Positions 1-6,327 of a DNA stretch of 10,856 nucleotides are shown in pieces. The translations under genes and the position numbers were made by a program. Under the pieces are notes generated by a model that worked only from the letters and a program-made list of their open reading frames with translations, did not search any database and was not told the origin of the DNA. How positions within the stretch are numbered: position 1 is the first letter of the stretch; each line of letters opens with the position of its first letter. Origin of the DNA: Chloroflexota bacterium (lineage in GTDB: Bacteria; Chloroflexota; Dehalococcoidia; Lucifugimonadales; Australimonadaceae); assembly GCA_026713505.1 (NCBI GenBank), contig JAPOOH010000200.1:1-10856 (forward strand), written 5' to 3'.

Positions 1-42
1 CCGCTTCCGCGGGAATGACGGAAGGCGCGGGAATGACGGAAG
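1..42. repeat. Edge of an intergenic repeat with an 18-bp tandem unit
   Basis: The block GGGAATGACGGAAG occurs at 11-24 and again at 29-42, a period of 18 bp, preceded by CCGCTTCCGC. CCGC...GCGGGAATGACGG resembles the widespread intergenic palindromes built on GTCATTCCCGC. The element is probably cut by the window start, so its full extent is unknown. It lies just downstream of the RraA-like gene and could help end its transcript. Confidence 0.5.
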
Positions 43-47
43 ATATG

Positions 48-704
48 CTAGCGTGCGAGCATCTGCTCGTAGTTGATCCCCATCACTTCCACGACCGACT
101 TGCCGTTCATCACGTCGCGGGCCATCGCCTGCTCGCGCGCGACGATGCTCTCTGCCTCCGGCACGACCTCGGCGACGCGGTCCTGCGGCACGACCACGAT
201 ACCGCTGTTGTCAGCGATAACGTAGTCGCCGGGCGCCAGGCTCACTCCGCCTATCTCGATGGGCTCGTTCGTCGACTCCTCGACGACGCGACCCCGCGCT
301 GTGAGCGGCACCGCCGCACGCGCGAACAGCGGCAGGCCGAGGCCCTTCGCCTCGTCCACGTCACGCGACGCGCCGTCGATGATGACGCCCGCGACGCCGC
401 GCGTCTTGGCGGCGGTCGAGAGGATTCCGCCCCAGCCCGCGACGTCCGTCCTGCCCCGGTGGTCGCAGACGATGATGTCGCCCGGGTCGGACGCCTCGAC
501 GGCGGACGTGCCGAGGTGGCGCGTCGTGGTCTCGTTTCCCTTGGTCTTCAGCTTGAACGTGACGGCCCGCCCGGCTATCCGCTCGGTCTCGTACAACGGC
601 AGGATGCCGAGCACCGTGCCCTTGATGCCGAGCTTGTCCTGCGCGTCCGAGACCGCGCAGGTGTCCAACTGGCGCAGCCGCTCAACCCACGTGTCAACTG
701 CCAT
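48..704 (-). CDS. RraA-like protein (4-hydroxy-4-methyl-2-oxoglutarate aldolase / oxaloacetate decarboxylase family)
   Basis: This is a 218-residue protein of the RraA/HMG-aldolase fold, once annotated as 'dimethylmenaquinone methyltransferase'. The family signature is visible: GG at 92-93, then an Arg-Asp pair at R114-D115 (GASRD), which satisfies the G-x20-R-D motif of the metal-dependent class II pyruvate aldolases. In that group the Arg binds the substrate carboxylate and the Asp helps hold the divalent metal. The C-terminal part (PGDYVIADNSGIVVVP) is also typical. True RraA regulators of RNase E keep the fold but lack the catalytic pair, so an enzyme is more likely here. The natural substrate is unknown. 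The ATG at 704 follows GGAGGGG at good spacing. The gene lies 27 bp downstream of the Rid gene on the same strand, so the two are probably cotranscribed and act on related keto- or imino-acid intermediates. Confidence 0.85.
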   Translation of the reverse strand: MAVDTWVERLRQLDTCAVSDAQDKLGIKGTVLGILPLYETERIAGRAVTFKLKTKGNETTTRHLGTSAVEASDPGDIIVCDHRGRTDVAGWGGILSTAAKTRGVAGVIIDGASRDVDEAKGLGLPLFARAAVPLTARGRVVEESTNEPIEIGGVSLAPGDYVIADNSGIVVVPQDRVAEVVPEAESIVAREQAMARDVMNGKSVVEVMGINYEQMLAR

Positions 705-731
705 CGCTTCCCCTCCACCCTGTTGCGGCGT

Positions 732-1121
732 CTATCCGCCGACGTACGCGATGAATTGGATCTGCATCTCCATGCCGCCCGCGAGCGCGTCGTACTGGAT
801 GGTGTGGCGCGTCGGGCGGTTCTCCTCGTCCGGGAACATGGCGACCCACTGCTCGTTCACGAGCGGCCGCATGTCGCGGCTCTTCACGTAGACGTTCATG
901 TGGGCGATGTCGTCGGTGGTGCCGCCGGCTTCGGCCAGGATTCGGCGCACGTGCTCAAACGCCCACTGCGCCTGCTCCGCCAGGTCGGTCGGCATCTCGT
1001 TCGTGTCCGGGTTCAGTCCGCTGACGCCGCCGGACGTCACGATCGGCCCGGTCTTGGTCGCCGGGGGAATGGGCTGTCCGGCGTGCCAATTCCCGGGGAT
1101 GTGGATCACCTTCCTCGCCAT
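732..1121 (-). CDS. Rid family protein (YjgF/YER057c/UK114), non-canonical active site
   Basis: This is a 129-residue single-domain Rid protein, the usual length for this trimeric family. The IVTSGGVSGLNPDT region and the C-terminal NRPTRHTIQ...IQFIAYV strand are clear family blocks. RidA deaminates reactive enamine/imine intermediates made by PLP enzymes. Aligned without gaps to E. coli RidA as I recall it, Arg105, which holds the substrate carboxylate, is kept, but the position of Glu120, which activates the water, is Gln here, and Glu122 is also Gln. That places the protein outside RidA proper, among the other Rid subfamilies, which often sit in catabolic operons. The ATG at 1121 has a GAGGTG ribosome site a few bases upstream. 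It is the first gene of a probable operon with the RraA-like aldolase. Confidence 0.85.
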   Translation of the reverse strand: MARKVIHIPGNWHAGQPIPPATKTGPIVTSGGVSGLNPDTNEMPTDLAEQAQWAFEHVRRILAEAGGTTDDIAHMNVYVKSRDMRPLVNEQWVAMFPDEENRPTRHTIQYDALAGGMEMQIQFIAYVGG

Positions 1122-1152
1122 GTTTCACCTCTGTCGCATGGGATTTGCGTTG

Positions 1153-1200
1153 TATACCGCCGGGCGCGGCAAGGCCTGCCGCGCGCCGGAGGCGAGTATA
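1153..1200. other. Large imperfect palindrome between the toxin gene and the Rid gene
   Basis: The core is an 8-bp perfect stem, GCGCGGCA at 1164-1171 pairing with TGCCGCGC at 1177-1184, around a 5-base loop. It sits inside a wider inverted repeat whose outer ends are TATAC (1153-1157) and GTATA (1196-1200). There is no T tract on either strand, so it is not a textbook intrinsic terminator. It follows the toxin stop and precedes the Rid start. The minus-strand TATACT at 1200-1195 could be a -10 box for the Rid-RraA operon, but no convincing -35 is seen. It may be a terminator or attenuator, or an operator. Confidence 0.4.
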
Positions 1201-1226
1201 GCAGGCCGGGGGTGGAGGCGTGTGGC

Positions 1227-1649
1227 TCAGGCGGGTAGTCGACCATCCGGCCAGGGATTGAACAGGTCCACACCGAACCGGAGGAAGTCGCTCGTGTTCC
1301 GGGTAACAACGGTCAGCCGGTGGACGATGGCTGTCGCGGCGATCATGGCGTCTTCGCTTACTGTTTCGGACCTCCGATGCATGAGACGCGCCCACTCCCG
1401 GAAGGTAGACGTGTCCATCGGTAACACACCGTATGAGGCCAGCACTTTATCCAGCCAGGCTTCAAGCTCCGCTGCCTTCGGTCCATCCTGTTCACGGGTA
1501 ATCTCAATCCCAGCCTGTATCTCCCCAACCGTAACGGCGGAGACGAAGAGATGCTCAGCCGGTACACCGGCCACCCAATCCAGGACAGCGCCATGAGGAC
1601 GGGGGCGACGCAGCTCTGAGACGACGTTCGTATCGAGGAGGTACACCAC
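1227..1649 (-). CDS. Type II toxin, PIN-domain ribonuclease (VapC/FitB-like)
   Basis: This is a 140-residue PIN-domain protein covering the whole domain. The acidic metal site is intact: D6 in LLDTNVVSE, E43 in VGEIQAGIE, D100 in SEDAMIAATA, and the TRNTSDF block (N118, D121), ending in the NPW typical of FitB/VapC. VapC toxins are magnesium-dependent endoribonucleases that cut tRNA or rRNA when freed from their antitoxin; the target here is unknown. A TTG at 1664 would add five residues but has no ribosome site. GTG at 1649 (or 1646) gives the usual MxYLLDTN start and lies just after the antitoxin TAG at 1651-1653, with GGAG upstream, so translation is probably coupled to the antitoxin. Confidence 0.9.
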   Translation of the reverse strand: MVYLLDTNVVSELRRPRPHGAVLDWVAGVPAEHLFVSAVTVGEIQAGIEITREQDGPKAAELEAWLDKVLASYGVLPMDTSTFREWARLMHRRSETVSEDAMIAATAIVHRLTVVTRNTSDFLRFGVDLFNPWPDGRLPA

Positions 1650-1650
1650 C

Positions 1651-1911
1651 CTACTCCACCGCAAGCGGTGGCCGGTGGCGAAGACGGCGGCGTGGCGGAA
1701 CGAGGTGCTCGGTCCGTGCGTCAGTCGCCAGGAGCAGGTCTTTCAAGTCCGGCCTGCTCATCTGCTCCAGCCTTCTCCACTGCTCGATCGGGAGGAGCAC
1801 GGCGGCTTCCACTCCTCGCTTGGTCACAATCTGGGGCCCTTCAGAGAGCGCGGTCTCGAGAAGCTCGCTGAACCGCGCCTTGGCATCCTGTACAGGCCAA
1901 TTCTTGCCCAT
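1651..1911 (-). CDS. Type II antitoxin, Phd/YefM family
   Basis: This 86-residue protein has the Phd/YefM N-terminal DNA-binding and dimerisation fold: PVQDAKARFSELLETALSEG, then PQIVTKRGVEAAVLLP, then the EQWRRLE helix. The C-terminal tail, about residues 52-86 and rich in Arg and Pro, is the part that in this family folds onto the toxin. It neutralises the PIN toxin encoded directly downstream and, as is usual for the family, probably represses its own operon. The ATG at 1911 follows AGGTGG at good spacing. It is transcribed from the promoter and operator described at 1935-1976. The stop codon abuts the toxin start. Confidence 0.9.
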   Translation of the reverse strand: MGKNWPVQDAKARFSELLETALSEGPQIVTKRGVEAAVLLPIEQWRRLEQMSRPDLKDLLLATDARTEHLVPPRRRLRHRPPLAVE

Positions 1912-1934
1912 AGTCCACCTATACCAACATGAGT

Positions 1935-1957
1935 ATGACTAGTTATCAGACTAGTAT
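1935..1957. promoter_or_regulatory. Palindromic operator of the toxin-antitoxin operon
   Basis: Two copies of the palindrome ACTAGT (1938-1943 and 1950-1955) are separated by TATCAG. The flanks extend the dyad: ATGACTAGT on the left against ACTAGTAT on the right. The two sites lie 12 bp apart centre to centre, about one helical turn, and cover the -10 box of the antitoxin promoter. This is the expected layout for autorepression by a Phd-type antitoxin dimer or the toxin-antitoxin complex. Confidence 0.65.
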
Positions 1958-1976
1958 GGTCTCTCACGCTTGTCAA
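1948..1976 (-). promoter_or_regulatory. Sigma-70-type promoter of the toxin-antitoxin operon
   Basis: On the minus strand a perfect -35 box TTGACA (1976-1971) is followed after 17 bp by TAGTCT (1953-1948), which keeps the key T, A and final T of TATAAT. The predicted start is about 30 bp before the antitoxin ATG. The -10 box lies inside the ACTAGT operator. Confidence 0.6.
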
Positions 1977-2064
1977 GACATGCCCCGAAGCGCATCGGTA
2001 GGGCTTGCCTATCAGAGCATGTGCTACGCTGGAATCTGCCGCTCGCGACGGAGAAGAGTCCGAT

Positions 2065-2790
2065 ATGCCTTCGCAGTACCCGTGGGGCCCCGAGGGGCCG
2101 CCGGAGGAAGCCTACAGCCGCGTTACCGACCCGGAACGCTTCCTGCCGCTGCACGACGCCGCGCTGAAGATGCTCGCGGCGCTGGAACAGCGGTTCGACG
2201 TCGAGCGCGTCGAGGGCTACGGCCTGGACGACGAGTTGGCGACCCAGGGACTGATCCGGCCCACCGTCGTGCTGAGGCCCACCGACCCCGGGGCCGCCCC
2301 TATCACAGTGGCTTTCACCGACTTCCCGGGACTGAACGTCCGCTTCGGACGATGGTCCACCGAACCGTTCCCCTCATGCGGCTGCGACGCCTGCGCCGAG
2401 GACGCGGAGGGTGAGACCGAGCGGCTCACCGAGATGGTCGACATCCTCACGGCAGGCGGGTTCCGGGAAGCGGTTATCCATTCCCCGGCGCCTTGGATGC
2501 CGGGATGGTGGAGGCCGGACCGGTTGCTCCAGACGCTGCGCCGGGGACGTGCACCCGGGGTGATGGCATTCGCCCCTCTCAGTGAACAACCGCGACAGCC
2601 CTCCAGGCGTCTGCGACTCGGCACTTCGGGGCTGCGGGGGAGCCGGTTGCGGCGATGGTTCGACGGGCCCACCCACAGGTCGAGGTCCGGCAGTCTCATC
2701 GCAGACAGTCGCGCCCTCGAGATGTCCGGCGGGCGACGACGACTGGACCTGAACTGGAAGCCGTGGCCCGAGAGGCAGCCGGTGCCCTAA
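2065..2790 (+). CDS. DUF6226-like protein of unknown function
   Basis: This 241-residue protein matches what I recall of the DUF6226 family, mostly known from actinobacteria: PPEEAYSRVTDPERFLPLH near the N terminus, then AAPITVAFTDFPGL, the cysteine block FPSCGCDAC (C105, C107, C110), GGFREAV, and a closing WKPWPER. No function is established for the family. The CxCxxC cluster could bind a metal, but that is a guess. The segment at about 145-225 is rich in Arg and Ser. An upstream in-frame ATG at 2005 would add 20 residues, but the family-like N terminus begins at 2065, with GGAGAAGAG upstream. Its TAA overlaps the stop codon of the convergent SRAP gene by three bases. It has no signal peptide or membrane segment. 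Confidence 0.8.
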   Translation: MPSQYPWGPEGPPEEAYSRVTDPERFLPLHDAALKMLAALEQRFDVERVEGYGLDDELATQGLIRPTVVLRPTDPGAAPITVAFTDFPGLNVRFGRWSTEPFPSCGCDACAEDAEGETERLTEMVDILTAGGFREAVIHSPAPWMPGWWRPDRLLQTLRRGRAPGVMAFAPLSEQPRQPSRRLRLGTSGLRGSRLRRWFDGPTHRSRSGSLIADSRALEMSGGRRRLDLNWKPWPERQPVP

Positions 2791-3467
2791 AGCAGCCTTC
2801 CTTGCTCTGCCGGCGCTATCAGCTCAGGACCGTCGTTGAAAGCCGAGTTGACGAGCGTGGAGACCTCGTACGCCGCCATGCGCTCGGAGGGATAGGGCGC
2901 CAGCACGCTCGCCAGTGCGGCTGCGTCCTGCATCTCCTCGTCCAACCAGAGCGTCTCTAACTCCTCCGGCAGGATGACCGGCATGCGGTCGTGGATGGGG
3001 CGGACGAGCTCGTTCGCCTCGGTAGTGATGATGGTGCACGACTCCACGACGTCGCCCTGCGGGCTCCGCCACGCGTTCCACAGGCCGGCGAAGGCGAAAG
3101 GCGCTCTGGATGCCAGCGTGATCCGCATGGGCCGCCGTCCTGCACCGTCGTGCTGCCACTCGTAGAAGCCGTCGGCGAGGACGAGACAGCGCCGGCGCGC
3201 CAGGGCGGAGCGGAAGCCGGGCCGTTCCACAACCGTCTCAGCCCGCGCGTTGATGATGGGCCGGCCGGAGGGCGCCTGCCCTGCGCCGGACATCAGCAGC
3301 CCCCAGCGCATGTACAACGCCTGACGGGGCTCGCCGCCCCTCACAGCGAGCACCGGTTGAGTGGGAGCAACGTTGTACCGGGGAGGCTGCGCCAGCCCAT
3401 AGGGCTCGAACTCGAACCTGAGCGCGAGCCCCTCTATCTCCATGATGAGACTGAATCTTCCGCACAT
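2787..3467 (-). CDS. SRAP domain protein (YedK/HMCES family, abasic-site DNA-protein crosslinker)
   Basis: This 226-residue protein begins MCGRF, the SRAP hallmark. After removal of Met1, Cys2 becomes the N-terminal residue that forms a thiazolidine bond with abasic sites in single-stranded DNA. All other signature residues are present: YNVAPTQ (N32), WGL, INARAET (N73-T78), the catalytic Glu in DGFYEW (E103) and the His in HDRMPV (H159). The protein shields abasic sites from error-prone processing and is cytoplasmic. The frame is open far upstream, to 4211, but a start there would bury Cys2. The ATG at 3467 with GGAG about seven bases upstream is the only sensible start. Length is normal. 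It converges on the DUF6226-like gene with overlapping stops. Confidence 0.95.
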   Translation of the reverse strand: MCGRFSLIMEIEGLALRFEFEPYGLAQPPRYNVAPTQPVLAVRGGEPRQALYMRWGLLMSGAGQAPSGRPIINARAETVVERPGFRSALARRRCLVLADGFYEWQHDGAGRRPMRITLASRAPFAFAGLWNAWRSPQGDVVESCTIITTEANELVRPIHDRMPVILPEELETLWLDEEMQDAAALASVLAPYPSERMAAYEVSTLVNSAFNDGPELIAPAEQGRLL

Positions 3468-3743
3468 ACCGGTGCTCCGCTGGCGTGCCCGCGTCAAACG
3501 TTGAGTTTGCCTTCCCGAGCGTGAGGAAGTCCGAGCCTGCCCGATCGCGGCCTGCCTTCCCTCTCCCCACGAAGGCGCGCAGGCGCAATGCTGTGCACGC
3601 TCGCCTCGCGCTCTCCCCGCCAAGCAACGGCACCGGTGACGCCGGGCCGGCTGCGCGCCGGGAAGGACAGAGTATCCGTCCTCAGGGCGCGGGCGTAAGG
3701 AGCAGGTGTTGCCGTTTCTTCCGGGCTGAGCCATCCTTCCGCC

Positions 3744-4460
3744 ATGAGGATATTCTGTTCGAGCAAGCAGGCCATCAAGAAGCGGGTCGCGAATCGTTAC
3801 GACGGCACGTTCGTGAAGACCTCTGAGGGCCACATGGTCGTTGTCAGCAGCATTTCCCGCTGGAATGTCATCTTCGACAACGACTCGCCCGACGGCCCCC
3901 CAATGCCGTTGCTCGGCGCACGATCGGCTACGCGCATCGGCATCCCTTTCGTGTCCCGCGACGGCTTCACGTGGGACCTGACGAGGCGTCGCCTCGTGGG
4001 TGAGGCCATAAAGAAGGAACGCGAGCGGCTGGCCGGCAACCACGAACACACGTGGGAAGAGGCCTTCGAAACGGTCAGACCACGGCTGACAACGCCCGGA
4101 CTCGTCCTTGGGTACGGCGACTTCGATTACGAATTCAGCATTGGAACGAACGACCCGGACAAGATGCACCAGTTCCTGGCCGACGATTCCTACCGCGAGT
4201 ACCTCCAGCAACGATCAACCGTCTTCCTGACCGCCGAGCGGGAGGATGAATGGCTGGCATCCATCGCGGAAGGGCTTGCGCAGGACATCGGAGTGCTCTA
4301 CGTCCACTGCTCCAGGCTGGTTAAGGATGAGACTGAGGTCCAGGAGCTTTATGACCTCCTGGACAGGACGATCGAGCGCCTGGCCGACATAGGTTCCGCC
4401 GAGCCCGTTCGTCCCGGCTTCCTCGGCGTTTCAGGGCGGCTGCAGATCGACGCCCCGTGA
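3744..4460 (+). CDS. Protein of unknown function
   Basis: I do not recognise this 238-residue protein with confidence. It is soluble, with no signal peptide or membrane helix. The N-terminal half has the pattern RYDGTFVKTSEGHMVVVSS, then FDNDSPDGPPMP and TRIGIPFVSRDGFTWDLTRR. The C-terminal half has DYEFSIGTNDPDKMHQFLAD, a beta segment, then a long acidic helix ending in LYDLLDRTIERLADIGSAEP. The helix ending in 'IGSA' recalls small conserved proteins seen in Bacteroidota and Chloroflexota that also lack a known function; I could not check this. ATG 3744 has no good ribosome site. The in-frame TAA at 3696-3698 and the lack of any ATG, GTG or TTG between rule out a longer form. Codon use resembles the neighbours, so it is likely real. 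Confidence 0.7.
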   Translation: MRIFCSSKQAIKKRVANRYDGTFVKTSEGHMVVVSSISRWNVIFDNDSPDGPPMPLLGARSATRIGIPFVSRDGFTWDLTRRRLVGEAIKKERERLAGNHEHTWEEAFETVRPRLTTPGLVLGYGDFDYEFSIGTNDPDKMHQFLADDSYREYLQQRSTVFLTAEREDEWLASIAEGLAQDIGVLYVHCSRLVKDETEVQELYDLLDRTIERLADIGSAEPVRPGFLGVSGRLQIDAP

Positions 4461-4505
4461 GGATGGCCCCCCTGTCGTTGCATGGAACAAATGCTCCGCC
4501 AACGT

Positions 4506-4534
4506 TTGACTCGGAAGTACGACGGGAGCACTAT
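4506..4534 (+). promoter_or_regulatory. Candidate promoter of the cupin dioxygenase gene
   Basis: TTGACT (4506-4511, five of six matches to the -35 consensus) is followed after 17 bp by CACTAT (4529-4534), a weak -10 box. The predicted start is about 30 bp before the ATG at 4570, and the intergenic gap is only 109 bp. An 11-base block containing the -35, CAACGTTTGAC, also occurs ahead of the SRAP gene. Confidence 0.4.
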
Positions 4535-4569
4535 GCGGGCGTGAAATACGGCATGTGAGCGGAGGGAGC

Positions 4570-5670
4570 ATGGAAACAAGGATTCCGAATGTCGACGCGC
4601 TCAGGACGTACCTGGAGGAGAAGAACCTCACGCTCGTGATGGACCGGCAGCAGGAGGCCCGGCGGGCGAGGGTGCTGATGCCGTACCAGTGGAAGTGGGA
4701 GGACATCGAGCCTGCCGTCCTGGCATCGGGCGAGCTGGTCCGCCTGGCTGAGAACTTCGAAGACACGGCCGGCGTCCTCCGGCGCGACACGCACTTCCAC
4801 AACCCCAGGAACTCACCGAACGCGAACTTCCCGCTGCGCCTGGGCATCCAGTACGTCGGGCCCGGCGAGCAGGCGGTCTCCCACCGTCACAGCGCCCAGG
4901 CCACGCGGTTCGTCATCAAGGGCGCGCCGGATGCCTACACGCTGGTGAACGGAGAGCCCTTCCCGCTGAACGACGGGGACCTCGTCATCACGCCCCACCT
5001 TAACTTCCACGGCCACATCAACAACTCGGATACCTACGTGCTGTGGCTCGACGGTCTGCATGGAGCGGGCGTCGGCGCGACGTTCACGGAGGAGTGGCCG
5101 GAGGTCAAAGAGGACCTGGAGGTCGACCGGATCGGCGAGTCGCAGCAGATCTGGGGGAGCAATCTCGGCATCCCCGGCCCCGGCGGAGAGGCGCGGCCCT
5201 ACAGGGAGATCGTCCATCCAGCGGGGCCACAGGTCAGGAACGACGAGTCCCACGTGCACCCGCCCGGGTTCCGGTACTCCTGGGACCAGACCTGGGCGGC
5301 GCTGGGAAGGATGAAGCAGAAGGAGGATGAGCCTGACCCCTTCGACTGCTACACGCTGACGTACAGGAACCCTTTGACCGGAGGTCCGACGCTACCCACC
5401 GCAGCGTGGGAGATGACGATGCTGACGCCCAACTTCAGAGGTCGAGATCACCGGCACAACAGCTCGGTCATCTACTACTGCTTCGCGGGCAACGGGGTGC
5501 TCGTCGTCGAAGGCGAGCGTTTCGAGTGGTCCAAGGGCGACTTCATTGAGCTTCCCGCGTGGATGGCCCACCACCACGAGAACCCGAACTGGGAGGATGC
5601 GTTCATCGCGGGCTGGACCGACTGGCCCCTCCAGCGGCTCTCCGGCAACTTCTACTACGAGGAGCTCTAG
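4570..5670 (+). CDS. Gentisate 1,2-dioxygenase-like bicupin protein
   Basis: This 366-residue protein contains two cupin domains and has the usual length of gentisate/1-hydroxy-2-naphthoate/salicylate ring-cleaving dioxygenases. The N-terminal cupin has the iron-binding set HRH (H105, H107) in SHRHSAQATRFVIKG, followed by GDLVITP and FHGH (H147, H149). The second cupin (about 285-345) has a similar HRH (H294, H296) in RDHRHNSSVIYY and ends in GDFIELPAWMAHHHEN. The family uses Fe(II) to open the ring of gentisate or related hydroxybenzoates between the carboxylate and the adjacent hydroxyl carbon. The DAYTLVNGE and YVLWLDGLH blocks are typical. The substrate cannot be fixed from sequence alone. 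Start: GGAGGG lies four to six bases before ATG 4570; an in-frame GTG at 4555 is less likely. It converges on a VOC gene 25 bp away. Confidence 0.85.
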   Translation: METRIPNVDALRTYLEEKNLTLVMDRQQEARRARVLMPYQWKWEDIEPAVLASGELVRLAENFEDTAGVLRRDTHFHNPRNSPNANFPLRLGIQYVGPGEQAVSHRHSAQATRFVIKGAPDAYTLVNGEPFPLNDGDLVITPHLNFHGHINNSDTYVLWLDGLHGAGVGATFTEEWPEVKEDLEVDRIGESQQIWGSNLGIPGPGGEARPYREIVHPAGPQVRNDESHVHPPGFRYSWDQTWAALGRMKQKEDEPDPFDCYTLTYRNPLTGGPTLPTAAWEMTMLTPNFRGRDHRHNSSVIYYCFAGNGVLVVEGERFEWSKGDFIELPAWMAHHHENPNWEDAFIAGWTDWPLQRLSGNFYYEEL

Positions 5671-5695
5671 TCCGGGGGACGCCGCGCCGGACCCG

Positions 5696-6079
5696 TCAGT
5701 CCAGACCGGGCGGGGACGCCGCGGTCATCAGCTCGAAGCTGTGCCCGTCGGGGTCGGTGAAGAACGTCCGGCGGCCGCCGTTCAACTCGTTCGTCTGCAT
5801 GTTCATCTCACGGGTGCTCGTGCCGTACTTCAGGCCCTCCGCAACGACGCGCTCCAGTATCCCGTCGAACTCTTCCTCCCCCACGCAGAACGCGAAGTGG
5901 TGGCTCTTGTGCTCGCCGCCAGCCCCCTTGTCGTCGAACCGCATCACCAGGGTGTCGTTCACCCGAACGTGTCCCTGGGAGCCGCGGACGCCCAGGAACT
6001 CCCAGCCCATGACCCGCGCCATGAGCTTGCTCGCCTCTTCCTTGTCCTCAACCGGGATGACCGTGTGGTCCAGGTCCAT
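5696..6079 (-). CDS. VOC family protein (glyoxalase/extradiol dioxygenase fold)
   Basis: This 127-residue single VOC module begins MDLDHTVIPV. The candidate metal ligands occupy the usual positions: H5 in the first strand, H61 in SHHFAFCV, and E116 in FTDPDGHSFELM. Members of this size are glyoxalase I-like lyases, epimerases, fosfomycin-type transferases or small dioxygenases, and usually act as dimers. The specific reaction cannot be assigned. The start is ATG 6079, preceded by GGGGAGGT; an upstream in-frame codon at 6127 lacks a ribosome site. It is convergent with the gentisate dioxygenase-like gene and divergent from the alpha/beta hydrolase. It could process an intermediate of the same aromatic pathway, but this is a guess from position. 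Confidence 0.85.
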   Translation of the reverse strand: MDLDHTVIPVEDKEEASKLMARVMGWEFLGVRGSQGHVRVNDTLVMRFDDKGAGGEHKSHHFAFCVGEEEFDGILERVVAEGLKYGTSTREMNMQTNELNGGRRTFFTDPDGHSFELMTAASPPGLD

Positions 6080-6327
6080 GGCTACCTCCCCATCTGTTCC
6101 ATCTTGGTGGCCGCAGGATGCGCCCATTCTCCCCCTCAGTCAAACGGTCGACCGGGGTTCCGTGAATCATGCACGCATCGATGAGTCCCAGCCGGGCCGG
6201 GCGCTCTGCATCGCGCGGGCAGCGACGACCGCCGATCACTCGCCCCCTCTCGGAGAGACGTGTAAGCTAGCGCCCGCTCCGTCCAGGCTTGGGCATGGGC
6301 GACGAGCAACTTAGCAAGGGGGCGCAG

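Noticed and set aside
15..1238. Long plus-strand open frame opposite the Rid and RraA genes
   Set aside because: It is Arg/His/Val-rich, as expected from the complement of GC-rich coding sequence, and two well-supported families lie on the other strand.
2787..4211. A 474-residue protein with the SRAP domain at its C terminus
   Set aside because: SRAP chemistry needs Cys2 at the N terminus. The upstream part is antisense to the gene at 3744-4460 and shows no protein-like character.
5670..5692. GTCCGG...CCGGAC hairpin between the convergent cupin and VOC genes
   Set aside because: It has only six pairs with an 11-base loop and no T tract. It could help termination, but the evidence is too thin to list.
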